DNA of 64,000 bases. Origin: Ornithodoros turicata (lineage: Eukaryota; Arthropoda; Arachnida; Ixodida; Argasidae). Both the position numbers and the translations under genes were made by a program. The stretch lies in the NCBI RefSeq assembly GCF_037126465.1, contig NC_088202.1, positions 131,640,123 to 131,704,122 on the forward strand, written 5' to 3'. Of the stretch, positions 1 to 11,029 are shown one piece after another. The notes beneath the pieces are model-generated. The model saw nothing but the letters and a program-made list of their open reading frames with translations. It was not told the origin of the DNA and did not search any database. Within the stretch, counting starts at the first letter, position 1; every line of letters starts with the position of its first letter.

Positions 1-840
1 TGCTCATACGCTGATTCAGCGGACCTTTTCTTCTAGCGTATAGTCGATTTCTACGTTGACAAGTATGCTACAAGAACAAGTTTTGATCGAAATTATCCGC
101 AGTCCTACCTCGCGGCACGTGCACCACGTCCACACGAATAGGCTGACACACCTTGCAGGTAAACCTACTCAATTAAGGCCGGTTCACACTATTGCGTTCC
201 AATATACGTGCGTGCGGCTGCGTTGACATCCTTCTTCCTCATCATGGAGCGCGGCCTATGATACGCGGGGTGACGCACGCGGGGTGACGCACGCGTTCGC
301 ATGTGTTGGAACCGGCCAGTGAAAATTTGCGTCCTCGCACTGGACTGTTCGCAGTTTTGCCCGTTCTTCGCTGTTCGAGCTTCGCGATACAGATTTCAAA
401 GAACGACAGACAAGGTCGACATACGTCGATACACACGTATAGGTTGACGAGAACCAAGCTTTTTGTACATCAACTTTGATGCAGTCCACGAATCTCCCGC
501 GAGGGATTAAATGGCAGACGTTAAACTGACGGACAGCAGAGCGTCCTTGTTAATAAAACATGTTCGAATACAACCAATGTAAAATCTGGACTCCCCCCAA
601 GGCTCTGTCCTTCGACATCCATGCTTGCCATGGCAAGGCTCTATCATGTCTTTTGCTTATCATATATCATATCAGGCTTATCATATACTCTTTGGTGTCG
701 CCCTCCCGCGTACGTGTCAAGTGGTCACCAGTTTCATGCCATGCAGATATCCCTGCTATTACTTTCTTGTTATAGTTTCTACTTGTCATTTTTAGTTACA
801 AGTACCTGTGAGGTGATAAAATGAAGTGCGCTGTACAGAG
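1..840. other. No gene recognised
   Basis: Only short chance frames were seen. A small direct repeat GCGGGGTGACGCACGC lies at about 267-295. A GGCCGGTTCACAC stretch at 178-190 recalls the ends of the Harbinger-type MITEs, but no matching right end was found. Confidence 0.4.
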
Positions 841-843
841 AAT

Positions 844-849
844 TTTATT
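844..849 (-). terminator. Polyadenylation signal of the pseudokinase gene
   Basis: AATAAA on the minus strand, about 75 bases downstream of the TAA stop of the pseudokinase gene. The position suits a short 3' UTR. The exact cleavage site cannot be read from sequence alone. Confidence 0.5.
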
Positions 850-923
850 TTGTGCTATATATCTGATATTTCTTGTTACATTCACCTTCTGCTCTATTAT
901 CATGTTCGCGGAGCTCGTTGCCT

Positions 924-1306
924 TTACTTTCGAATGGAGCAGCGTCTTCTCATCTCTCCAAACCACTCCCTGGTCTTGGAAGCGAACGACTTGCTCCGCT
1001 GTCGACCCGTCTCACCGGTCAAAGTGGAAGAAATCGTCGGAGAGTTTTCCAAGGTGCTGATGCGAAGCACGTCTGCGCGCGGTAGAAGCACCATGGTAGT
1101 CTGGGTGGGACTGGCGCCTTCGGGTGTCAACGTGTCTTCCGAGGTATCTCCCCGGCGGAGCTCGTCGTCCGTCTCTTCGTCATCGTCGTCTTCAGAGAGA
1201 TTTCGATAAAAATGTAGCAGCTCTCGACTGGAGTACTGCTGCTCGTCGTCCCAGCTGTAGTTTGTGGTGTTCTCCTGCGATGAGCACTCCAGGTTTTCTT
1301 CAACGG
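924..1306 (-). CDS. Pseudokinase gene, exon 3 (acidic, Ser-rich C-terminal tail)
   Basis: The last exon encodes residues 382-508 and ends at TAA (926-924). I chose the acceptor at ctctgcag| (AG at 1308-1307) because it is pyrimidine-rich and is the one that matches the phase-1 end of exon 2. The nearer candidate cctag| at about 1440 would give a stop codon. The three exons then total 1527 bases, exactly 509 codons. The tail has an acidic block (LSEDDDDEETDDE), several Ser/Thr-Pro sites (LTPEG, ASPTQ) and a basic end with an aromatic patch (TREWFGEMRRRC). It is likely disordered and a phosphorylation or docking region. No known domain was recognised. Confidence 0.68.
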
Positions 1307-1556
1307 CTGCAGAGTGGCGAGAATTGCAGAATAGAGAGTCGTAGAGCGACATGTCAGACAATCCCCGGAGGTTTGAGGAACACGACGAAAAGAGATTGGG
1401 ACCAATGTTTTCTTTTTTCGTCGTGTCGCTCTCAACCTAGGAAACACTCACAGCAGCAGCCAACGCAGTGGACACGCTGTTGTCGATACCTCGCTGCATT
1501 AGCAACGTAATACGAGCAAAGACCAGAAAGTGAACTGCTACAAAAGCTGAACTTAC

Positions 1557-2284
1557 GAGGAGACCTCGGTGATGTGAAGGTATCAGTCCAATATCTGGCC
1601 CTTAACATCCCAGACACGACCTTTCTTTCGCCAGGGACTACCTTGAGACCACACTGAAGAAGAAGAGCCAAAGACCCGACTTCCTCGTCTTCAAACATAA
1701 TTGATCTGAAACTCCTGTTCAGGTATCTACGCAAGCACTCTGGGCTTTGAAACCGACTCGTTGTGTAGTCACCCAGAAGCGCTAATCGATCACCCGTTGA
1801 GTGAACTCTATTCTTGGTGAGAACCAGGAACTTGCGTATCTTCCAGCGCCAGTGGCAGGTGAGTGCCTCAGCGAACATAGCGCACAGACTCCACATGTCA
1901 ATTCGGTCAGCCTGGAGTTCCCACATCTTGTTGTCCATGCCTATACGGGCAGCAACTACCTCGGGCGGTGCGTAGATCGTGTCCACTTTGACGGCGTCTG
2001 CAGTCACTGTCCCCGCGCGATGAAGGTTGGCGAGCCCACCTAATGCTGCCCGGTTGCCACGAATGATAAATACGTTCCTCATGTGGATATTGAGATGGTA
2101 CATGCCGCGGCTGTGGAGGTAGTCTAGGGCGTTCATAATTTCGTAGAGCCATGCCTTGATCTGGCCGTAGGCGGTTTCGGAGTAACGGAACACCTTAGGG
2201 GTCACCTTTTGTTGCAGGGTGAAGTCAAAGGCGGGCATGACGTACGCGATGCACGTCTGTAAGAAGGGCGTGCAAACGTCTACC
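1557..2284 (-). CDS. Pseudokinase gene, exon 2 (kinase C-lobe with degenerate catalytic motifs)
   Basis: The acceptor is ctttttgcag| (AG at 2286-2285). It completes an Arg codon from exon 1 in phase and continues the N-lobe into VDVCTPFLQ. The hinge region is followed by the helix ALDYLHSRGMYH. The catalytic loop reads HLN-IHMRN at about 202-209, so the HRD Asp and the following Lys are changed while the metal-binding Asn is kept. The DFG position reads LGG at about 220-222. An APE-like APPE at about 244-247 and the helix-F motif DMWSLCAMF at about 268-276 are intact, and the C-lobe ends near GERKVVSGMLRARYW. So the structural residues survive and the catalytic ones do not, which is typical of a pseudokinase kept for scaffolding or allosteric work. 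The exon ends in phase 1 at ctc|gtaagt (GT at 1556-1555). Confidence 0.77.
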
Positions 2285-2838
2285 CTGCAAAAAGTGGAAT
2301 ACTCATCCTGAACTGCATTCTGGGACGACATTTAGCTATTTTCTCCGTGCTATTTAGTACCTGTCATTGCATATACTCAACATCATCTTGCCATATTTTG
2401 TGACAGGGTTGTTTATGCACTATACGCAATACAAAGCCGTCGACGTCATCGATCAAAAGATTCACAAAGAAACCTTAAACAGCAATGCAACACACTAGTA
2501 CTTCTCTAAGTCTAAGTCTATCTATGTCATCAACTCGGCTGCTTTTCAGGCGCTGTTTCAGTATCAAAGCGATAGCGTTTACGTTAAGTTATGCGGCTCA
2601 GGTATCGGACTAAGCGGGTCTCAGATCATTTGCTCGGATGTGCACGTAGTCGCAGGATTTTGATCGAGACTTGAGTTTTCACACATGTAGTAAGCACTAG
2701 AACAGTGCTTCGTGATAACACCCTGCTTTAAAAATTGGAGAAGTACGCGTAGCTTGACCACATTTTTGAGACATTTCTGCGACATTATTTGAAATCGAAG
2801 GTGTATGTCACTCTGCGGGTGAGACACCACTGACGTAC

Positions 2839-3254
2839 CTGATTCTCCTTACCAATTCCATAAGATTAGGGTGTGATAACACACGCCAAAGATCTTCTTT
2901 GCGTATATTTGCCTCGTCAGTGAACCACACAGTGACCTCAGCTCGCGCTTCTGGTTCATACATCCGTACAAAGCGACCGAAGGTTCCTTCCGCTATGTTG
3001 TAGTCGAAAAAGTAGCCGAGGTTCGTTCGCATGTAGATGAGCGTGCGCTCGTAGATATGGTCCCAGGATTCTTCGCGTACTTGTCGCCATAGGTCGTCGC
3101 TCTTTCGGAAGCAGGCCTGATCCAAGACGTCCAAATCTCCGACGGGCTCGATGAGTTCTTGCAGTGCGGCATCCTCTATGAGATGGCAGCTGTCTCTAGT
3201 GGTTTCTAATTGGAACGCGGAAATCGAAGGGCTCGACGAGGGCGCCGAGTTCAT
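2839..3254 (-). CDS. Pseudokinase gene, exon 1 (N-terminal region and kinase N-lobe)
   Basis: First recognised coding exon of a predicted 508-residue kinase-fold protein. The ATG at 3254-3252 is the first in frame (preceding bases gaa). The frame is open further upstream but runs into a poly-Lys stretch from an A-run, so I start at this Met. Residues 1-85 are a Ser-rich then helical leader without a recognised domain. The kinase N-lobe follows: a glycine-loop-like EGTFGRFV at about 89-96, then a beta-3 strand VTVWF where VAVK would be expected, so the ATP-anchoring Lys is Trp at about 110. An HPN motif lies at about 128-130. The exon ends in phase 2 at the donor ag|gtacgt (GT at 2838-2837). 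Family knowledge: loss of this Lys normally abolishes phosphotransfer. I cannot assign a kinase family. A further 5' exon is possible. Confidence 0.72.
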
Positions 3255-3379
3255 TTCTGCTGCCTCTGTCGATGTACTTCTTCTTCTTCGCCTCAAGGTG
3301 ACCGTCGCCCACGAGGAGGTGTTCGCCACCAACGCGAAAATACGGGATGTCTTTTTTTTTTTTTTTGACACAGATTTTT

Positions 3380-5740
3380 CAATAAAAAACTAATAGACAT
3401 GCTGTTTTCACTTCTATCATCTTTTGGCCGGCGGACGTTCTCGGCCATATGTTGCTCAGCCGTCAAATGACTAATTACCTAACAATCTTTAAGTAACTTT
3501 TTAATTACAAATGCTACGAAGTTGTCCTAATGAGAACATCTAGCCGTTTTCGGAACAAAAATCCGTTCGCTAGATCGTCCGCAAAAAAATTCGTGAAGGA
3601 ACACCTTTTTTTTTCTTCTTTATTTTGTTCATTGCGCATCTTCGGAGACGCGTCTTTCCTTCACCCCCACCTTCGACTCTTTTGTGAGGTTCTACACGAA
3701 AGCATGTTATTGAAACGTAACCCATTGGTACCTCCATTACCCCCATGAGCCTGGGCGCCTTCCCCCGAGGGTCGGGGTAAAGCAGCAGTTTAGGAGCGTT
3801 GCTTTCCTGTGTTCTTGGTAATAAAATGCTGCAATTTTGCTGCCCAAATAATTAGGAAGACTGCCAGAAGGACTAAGGACACTAACCTGAGAGTTTTAGC
3901 TCTGTGCGTCTATCTGATTTTATATGAATATTCTTCGAAAACGTGGGCGCAATCGCCCGACTTAGCCTAATCACTACAACATGTGTGTAATGTAGATATA
4001 TAGCAACAATATAGCAAGCTTGAATATCCGCTTCTCGATAGCTTCCCACAGTGTATAAGAACTATACAGTAACATGTGATTTATCAGAAAGGACGCTATG
4101 TCTTCCTCTGACGTCGAATCGATATTCCTATGCAGTGAGATAGCAGTGCCACCAAAGTTCCTGTGCACCGAATGGCCTACGACGAATAGATCAATTCATC
4201 AAATAACAAAGGCTACTCACATTGTTTCGTTCGTCCGCTTGCTGGACCGGAAATGTCTGGATAACGCGGAGCTGTTTGCAGTTTCGGACCATGGAGTATA
4301 CGTCTGAGGCGCAGTTTGTATCGCATTTCCGGGTCGCTTCTACCTGTAATGATCATGTAACACGTCTAAAATTTCCAATCGCGTTCGAAAAAAAAAAGTT
4401 ATGATTGGATTGATGTTCAAGAAAAACAAAAGTTGTTGCTGGGTCATTTGTGAAAACGCTTTCTTCCTGCAGATCTTGCAACGATTTGCTTCACGCCTGT
4501 GTTAAGCATGTTTTAAATCTACATTACAAAATAATTTGAGTAAGTTTAAACTTTACATTGTTAGCGTCAGGCTGTTTGGAAGCTTCATGTGGGTTGATTA
4601 GTGGTTCGTTATTTCCTGAACGATCTGCCTAATAGTACGAAGATTCAGTGTAGCACCAAAAGAGACAAAAATTGTTCATCTTGTTGTCTTGTTTTATTAT
4701 GGTTACGTAAAACGACTTTGATCATGTGCTGCAATGTCGCGATGGAAGCACATGCAGCAATGAACGAGGACCCAGAGTCACGAAGACAGTTCCTGAAGCC
4801 AACGGAACCATCGCAGAACAGCTATGGTTTTTATGCTGCGTTCTGAATCGTTTTTGTTTGCCGTTGAATTGAAATCGAAGTTTTCAAGATTCCGCTGCAT
4901 TGTCCTTCTTATTGTGCTTCTTCTAGTGCTATTACAAGCTTCATATGTTTTACTTCACACCGTGTATGTAAGGGTTTTGCATGATTCATCACTGTCGCTA
5001 CTCACGTCTCGTAACACTTGTCATTTTCGTACAGTCGACTTGCTGGTTAACAGAGCCCCTTTACACCCATTCAAAAAAAAAAAAAAAAAAAGAAGAAAAA
5101 AACATATAACGACTGGCTCTATTTTAATACCCCATAACACGGAACCGTTCGTCTCCCAGAGAACACACAGGTACGGAAGCGTCATCAATAACCTGTTTTC
5201 ATCGCCGTCCCTCAATTTATCGAACGGACAATTCGCTCAAAATGACAGGTATCTGAACGTGAACTCCTTTATACGGAATACGCGAAGCTTAAGCGCACCA
5301 GGGGGGACATTCTGAAATTGCCCAACAAGATTCCCCAACAGTTTATACAATGGAACCATATTGCGGGAAGAAAATAATGGAACAAGCCTTTCGAGACACC
5401 CCTGCTCTTTTGTGCAGCGAAACGTTTTCACGAAAGAGCGCATCTTCCGTCATGTTTCCCCGCTATTCAGGCGCTGATAAATTGCCTAAAGGTGGGGAAT
5501 CTACGCGAGGTATCGCGGAAGCACATTGAGGTGAGTAATAAGCAGAGGGGGGGAGGAAAAGGGGAAGGTTGGCGGCCTCCGAATTCGACGGTTTGGGAGC
5601 GCTTCCCGTTCATAGATATCGCTTTTAATTGCCCCTGTACTTGCACACACTCTCAGTTTTGAGGTAAAGTGATTTTAGTTTTGCTTCGTGGTTAGTGTCA
5701 GGCCAATGGATTACTCGCAGCGCAACAAGAAAGCAGGCCA
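3380..5740. other. No gene recognised
   Basis: Low-complexity A/T runs and short frames. About 3525-3565 (ATGAGAACATC and CCGTTTTCGGAACAAAA) weakly resembles the inner arm of the palindrome at 27164 and may be a transposon relic. Confidence 0.35.
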
Positions 5741-5749
5741 GCTGGTTTG

Positions 5750-5875
5750 TGACGAACATCAATACTTACTATTTCATCCCCCGCATTACAACCACCAATT
5801 GGATAGAGTATCGCCCCCTGGCGATGAAACTTCCTATTCATCATCTCGAGGTAAATTTGTTGTTGTTGTTTACTG
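5750..5875 (+). mobile_element. LINE 3' UTR scrap, copy 3
   Basis: Only the 3' UTR of the LINE at 35450 remains (ccgcattacaaccaccaatt, gatagagtatcgccccctgg, gcgatgaaacttcc). It ends in a TTG repeat at about 5857-5871. A possible fourth trace with a TTG tail lies at about 23087-23105. Confidence 0.55.
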
Positions 5876-6194
5876 AGAACCACCGAGAAGTGTGTGGGTG
5901 AGGGGAAAGATGCAAACGGTCCGTCTCTTCTTTTCTCCGTCGTCATAATTTTAAGTATGAATAACTCGAGTCCTCAACCCTGTATTGACTCCACAAACTC
6001 GCAAAGACTGCGCAGGATAAGAGTCATAACTCTGTCGATTTTATGGACCATACAACAACATATTAAAACATATAATCCGTAAAAATTGTTTCCTTTCCAG
6101 GTGGCATCGGCTTTGCTCCTCACGTGAGGCTTAGCAATATTTTTTGGACATCCTTCATTGTTCAAGGTAGGGCCAATACAAGCCTTCACGTAAC

Positions 6195-6254
6195 AGACCC
6201 TTCCTCCCCCTTTTTTTCTTTATTGTAATAAATACAGCCCCCCCCCCCCCCTCG
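6195..6254 (+). mobile_element. Poly-C-ended short retroelement end
   Basis: T-rich tract, then GTAATAAATACAG, then a C run. The same order (T-rich, AATAAA, ATA, poly-C) recurs at 35937, 46708 and 49368 on the plus strand and 39927, 57001 and 60272 on the minus strand. Confidence 0.45.
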
Positions 6255-7394
6255 GACGTAATAGGAACGGCAAGAGGCGTCCCATATTGTGGAAGTCTTC
6301 AACACCGGAACGGCAACTATATTACATTATGCAACTTATGCCGCATGTATTGTTCTCTCAAAATATATTAACACCGCGCACCGCATGCGAACCTCAGTTG
6401 ATCTGAGTAGACGGCGCTTCCAGCGCTAAACAGCGCTTCCTTCAGTCGAGACAATGTGTGATGTTGAGAGGGCGCAAAAAGGCATTTTTCTCGACTGTCT
6501 GCCTCTCGCCATAATAGACGCGTACCATCAGCTCTAAATCAAGCTAGGTCCTTTATTCCCCATCGTGTACAACATCGTCCCGGGCATTTACTATCCGCTC
6601 TCCCGGTCGGAAATGGCCAATAGGAAACTATTAGCGCCCTCCACGTTCCTGCCTCGCCATTACAAATGGGGATACGGAGGAACGCGTGTGGGAAATCGCA
6701 GACGCGTTCCAAGTTGGGTTTAACAGCTGCTTGCTCTTTAGGGATTAGTGGTTAGCGTACAAGCCGGTCTTATTGCGAAAGGTTGTGGATAGAGATTGTT
6801 GGGAAAAGCAAACAGATGACCCTGAAAGAGCAGTGTGTTGTGGACATCATTAGCGCTGCGAGGGAGCGAAAGCGACTGGAACAAAATTATTTAGTTTCTA
6901 AATCGGGTCATTTCCGGGATATTTAATAAAATGAAGAACTCTTAAAGGTACTAATTATTAGTATTGCTACCCGAGCGTCGGAACGAGAAATCTATTCACT
7001 TTCTAACAAAATTATAGGGCAATTATCTTGTCCCAAGAATCATAGTTACTGATGATAAGCTAAGAAGCTACACTAAACCATATAAGTTGTGCGTCCTAAA
7101 ACAGAAAAACAAAAACAAAGACTGTCTACTGAGCAGACGCACACCAACAATGTGCGTGTGCGTTTTGCTCGTCATCAGTATCCACGTTTTATTTTTTTTA
7201 TTTTTTTGTTACGAATGAATGCCACTGCTCGCTTTTTAATCATTCTTTCAGTGGCATATCTTTGTCATGTATATAGTGTGGGATGTGCCAAGTGCAGGTA
7301 GATATACGCATGCGCGTTCGCGCGTGCCGCACTTACAACACTGTGGCGTTACGGCGCGCGAACACGGAATATGTTTGTACATCGAGTCTCAAAA

Positions 7395-7500
7395 CGTGAA
7401 TATTGATATAATCTCAATATATCTCAATAATATGTCTCAATGAATATATCTCATGAATATATCATATGAATGTCTCAATGTGAATATATCTCAATTTCCG
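7395..7500. repeat. Degenerate tandem repeat of GAATATATCTCAAT
   Basis: About seven imperfect units of 10-16 bp with the core ATATCTCAAT or ATGTCTCAAT. Confidence 0.6.
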
Positions 7501-8297
7501 AGGTAAGTACGGTAAAGAGGCAAGAAGGGAAGCGGAGAAGCCATCGCATGATGGTTAGCACGCGATCTCACTCGTACGTTTCGAGTTTTAGCGGAAATTT
7601 CGTTGTTATAACTCCCTGGGGGCGATATACTAGCGCTCTTCGAGACTGTGTATTCCTGAAACCGAACACCATACGTGTCTAACGAAATAGCAAACATTAC
7701 TTAACTTTGCTTATTTTACTTTTTTCTTTTTTTGTAGTCTAATACATCCACGTGTTCTTGTATCAGTACCAGTCGATAGCACATGAGCCCAATGATACGT
7801 TGATGGTGACATTGAGAAAATGTTATTGAACATTACTTGAACTCTTTCCGCATGAGTGAACAGAACTTTCGAGAATGCATTCGCTTCAGTTGTTTTTACC
7901 TGTCTTTATACACGGTGTCCTAGAGAACGTGTCATTGAATTATAATAAAAAGAAAACTACGCCACCTAGAACCATGCGGTCATCTGCATTTGTTCTTACT
8001 CGGTTTTTGCCACCTCCTGATGTGAATGTCGTGTATGGTAAGTTTAATTATGTAAATATTTGCGAACTGAACTCGGAAATTTGCCAAGTAAAGGTCACTT
8101 TTTTACCCCACCAATATGAAGAGCATGCAGAATTCACTCAAATTCATGATAATTGGCTGTGATATTCACGAGCTATCATATCGGAAAAAATAGCCGAACG
8201 TGATGCTTTTCGGAGCACCGGACTATAAAGCGCTACGACTTTTTGAGCGCAATCGCTGTCAGTCCGACGAAAGGAGGTTCCAAACCCAGCCTACAGA

Positions 8298-9002
8298 AGG
8301 TACGTTCGATTAGGCCTGCACTGCCTGAACCAGTTCCGGTGGTGCTGCACTCGCCCGTTCGTTTCGCCAGTGCAGCCGAGCGCCCCCTGCACCGTCTCCT
8401 TCGTTTCAAAGCAGTGCACGCCAAGTGTAGCCCTATAGTGTAAGGAAACTCTGCACTCCCGCAGGGGTCAATTACAGAGTAGTGCAGAGTAATGGCGGCA
8501 ATGGCAGCAGACGACACAAGGCAAATAATAGTTAATGTAAATTCTCGAACGTATCCCGAGAGAGCCGGAAGAGGCGTTTGAATTCGAAGTCGAAATAACG
8601 ATTCACTACAGTTTCGGTGTACATTGGTACACGGTCCCTGTTAGTTCGCAGACGATTCAACGCTGTCACGGTTACCAGGTCGTCGAATTCTTCGTCCACG
8701 TTATCAGAATCCACAAGTTCCATGGCTGTTTGCACAATTGTTGAACAGTTCATTGTGTTCGAAATTAAAAAGCGGCAATGCACATGTGATTGAAATGTCA
8801 CACGCGTTCGTACAATCCGTAGCGGTGTTAAGACTCGCGGATAGCAGAAGGCCTGCACTAGCGCTGCACTTCGATATTCGTTTCGCGGCGGCACTAGTGT
8901 TGCACCATTGAACTGGAGCTGGCCTTGTGCTGCGCTAGTACAGAACTGGCCCCGCACCGCCCGGAACTGGTTCACACAGTGCAGGCCTAATCGAACGTAC
9001 CT
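8298..9002 (-). mobile_element. Non-autonomous PIF/Harbinger element with 3-bp target duplication
   Basis: The terminal inverted repeats begin AGGTACGTTCGATTAGGCCT at the left and in the reverse complement of the right end. They are flanked by the 3-bp direct repeat AGA (8295-8297 and 9003-9005). A 3-bp duplication and the internal transposase fragment both fit PIF/Harbinger. The element sits inside the longer inverted-repeat element 7908-9495 and so inserted later. Confidence 0.75.
8532..8753 (-). pseudogene. PIF/Harbinger transposase N-terminal fragment
   Basis: Starting at the ATG at 8753, 73 codons read as the beginning of a PIF/Harbinger (HARBI1-type) transposase, with a long acidic N-terminus followed by VVNRYFDFEFKRLFRLSRDTFENL, a typical region just before the catalytic core. 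The frame stops immediately after this, so the DDE nuclease is missing. It lies inside the small inverted-repeat element 8298-9002, which is therefore an internally deleted Harbinger that needs transposase in trans. The frame is open upstream to 9260, but that part runs through the element ends and is not protein-like. Confidence 0.72.
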
Positions 9003-9794
9003 AGAATGATAGTAGAAAAAGTGACAGTTCCTGAAATCGGGAGAGGGAAAGCATGATCCCAGCGAAAGCCGTACGCACGTAAGCCATGCCTGTGTTATCT
9101 CTTTCCCGGATGCCGGTGTGGGCTGGGTTTCCAACCTGCTTTCGTGGGACTTACAACGATTGCGCTGAAAACCCCGTCGCGCGCATTCCTCTGGGAGCTC
9201 TGTAGAGCATGATGTTTGGCTATTTTTTCCGATTGGATAGCTCCTAAATATCCCTGTCAATTATCATTAATTTGAGTAAATTACACACGCTCTTCACATT
9301 GGTGGGGTAAAAAGTGACCTTTATTTTGCAAATCTCCTACTTCAGTTCGCAAAAATTTACGTAATCAAACTTACGTTACACGAGAGTCACATCAGGAAGT
9401 TGCAAAAACCTATAACAAATGCCGTTCACCGCATGATTCTAGGTGGTGTAGTATTTTTATTATAATTCAATGACACGTTTTCTGGGACACCCTGTATATT
9501 TCTCCGGTAATCTGGTCGTGCCCTATTTCTGGACAGTTTTGAGATATTTACGGCAGTGCATACTCGTAGGTAGACAGAATGGTATGAAATGCAAAAAAAA
9601 AAAATATTATGCTCGTTTTGTAAACTTTGAAGATCTCGCACGGAATCCAAGAAGCGTACCATTCACCAGCCCACAGGGAATAACCCCAAATATAACAACA
9701 AATACAAACAATGGAAATTGTAAGCAAACAAAAAATATCAAGACGGATTATCCCCACTTACGTTACTCAGTCCTAATATGCTGAAAACAAGGTG

Positions 9795-9960
9795 GTGGAA
9801 GGTGGTGATGGTGAAAGGGCTTGCCGTTGTCGGCCTCACGTATGTGGGCAACGTCACGACTGACGCCCTGGGGGAATGTGCGTCCTGGGCCGACTTCTAA
9901 GGGAACTGTGCCGACATATGTCTGAGAGCGTCTGAGGAAAACCCAGCTGAAAACAAACTG
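9795..9960 (+). mobile_element. Short dispersed repeat (SINE-like), copy 1
   Basis: Shared blocks: GCTTGCCGTTGTCGGCCT, GGGGGAATGTGCGTCCTGGG, CCGACTTCTAAGGGAACTGT and GAGGAAAACCC. The same order is seen at 24840-24975. It follows a GGTGGT-rich stretch. The type is inferred from size and dispersal only. Confidence 0.55.
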
Positions 9961-10734
9961 CCAAGACAACAAATGAAACAGCGCGCGGGTCGGCTTCACC
10001 TCTAGATCAAACATGCTGCAGTGAAGTACCCTTTACAGGCGCGTCACTACAATATCTGTATCATTTGCGAAGCGGCATTTGCGAAGCGGCGTATCTTCGT
10101 TTGAAGAGAACAAAGAAGAGACAAAGGACGCGACAAAATGGACAAAGGGCGAACACATTGTGAGTCTCCATATCTGCTCGGTCACATCTTTCGCTCCCCG
10201 TTTGTTTTCTTAAAACTCAAGAAAATGTTGCCCGCTTCACGTAACTACCAGCTCGCTTGCATTACTTGTAGCTAATTTGCTCATCCACTATCACTAGAAT
10301 GGCTACAATAGCAGCCATAACACTAGCAACAATGTATATCTACTGAAGAAATGTAAACCTCTCACGTGCATAACCTTACTATTTTTAGGTGTGACGTCAG
10401 AAAATAAAGTCATCAAAATTGCATTTTCCATGTGCACGAGTCGTAGTGTCACGATTTCACCCGCACTGCGTTAAAACACTCTTCAGTTGAACACTTTTTG
10501 CGTTAAACCACTTTGAACATGTGAGCTGCATTAAAACACTTCAACTGGATCTGCTGTGGTCGTTTGTCGTTAGCTCCCGGAATCTGGTGATCCGACCTTC
10601 GAACGCACTTTCCGTCTATCATTACGCCATTGCCTGCCCGTATTATGGCCCACTAACCTAGCGGCTTGGTGCACGCAGGTCGAACGCCAGTTCGCCCTTG
10701 CGAACGTCACATCGTGAGTGACCAAATGCTGAAA

Positions 10735-11025
10735 TGTCGTCTGCGTCCTTCCAGGAGGGTTTGCCATCTTCTAAAACGTTCGTTTCATCGATTCGTGGTC
10801 CATGGTGGTCCATAGACCATCATGCCCACCATTCGGCCCACCATTTAGCCCACCAGCGCTATGCCCTCGAAACTCTTCTGACCTTTTTCGACACCATAGG
10901 AATTCGATCCCAACTGTGAAGGGGCTCATTATTTCATTCCCCACATCAGCACCAGCAATGGGGCAGAGTATCGCCTTACGATGAAGCGCCCCATTCACCA
11001 TCGTTAAATAAAGTTGTTTAACATC
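10735..11025 (+). pseudogene. LINE 3' end, copy 2
   Basis: Related to the copy at 35450. The frame ends AHQRYALETLLTFFDTIGIR and a stop near 10919, and is followed by the same 3' UTR (tgaaggggctcatta, ccagcaatggggcagagtat) and a TTG-type end near 11018. Short repeated CCCACCATT units lie just upstream of the conserved end. Strongly 5'-truncated. Confidence 0.68.
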
Positions 11026-11029
11026 ACCG

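Larger units (their letters stand above)
7908..9495. mobile_element. Long-terminal-inverted-repeat element, host of a nested Harbinger
   Basis: The left arm (about 7908-8297) and the reverse complement of the right arm (about 9108-9495) match over nearly 400 bases. They begin with an ACAGGGTGTCC-like end followed by CGTGTCATTGAATTATAAT, and run to the motif AAACCCAGCC. The tip motif is nearly the same as that of the palindrome at 27164. The arms are separated by the 705-bp Harbinger insert and about 100 bases. No transposase was recognised outside the nested insert, so it is a foldback-like non-autonomous element. Confidence 0.7.

Noticed and set aside
178..320. Possible third Harbinger-type MITE end (GGCCGGTTCACAC, with CCGGCC at about 311)
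   Set aside because: The inverted partner is weak and there is no clear TTA duplication on the right side.
1307..1440. Extending pseudokinase exon 3 upstream to the acceptor-like cctag at about 1440
   Set aside because: The frame is open (VESDTTKKEN and on), but the phase does not match the donor at 1556 and the join would create a stop. The acceptor at 1308-1307 fits exactly.
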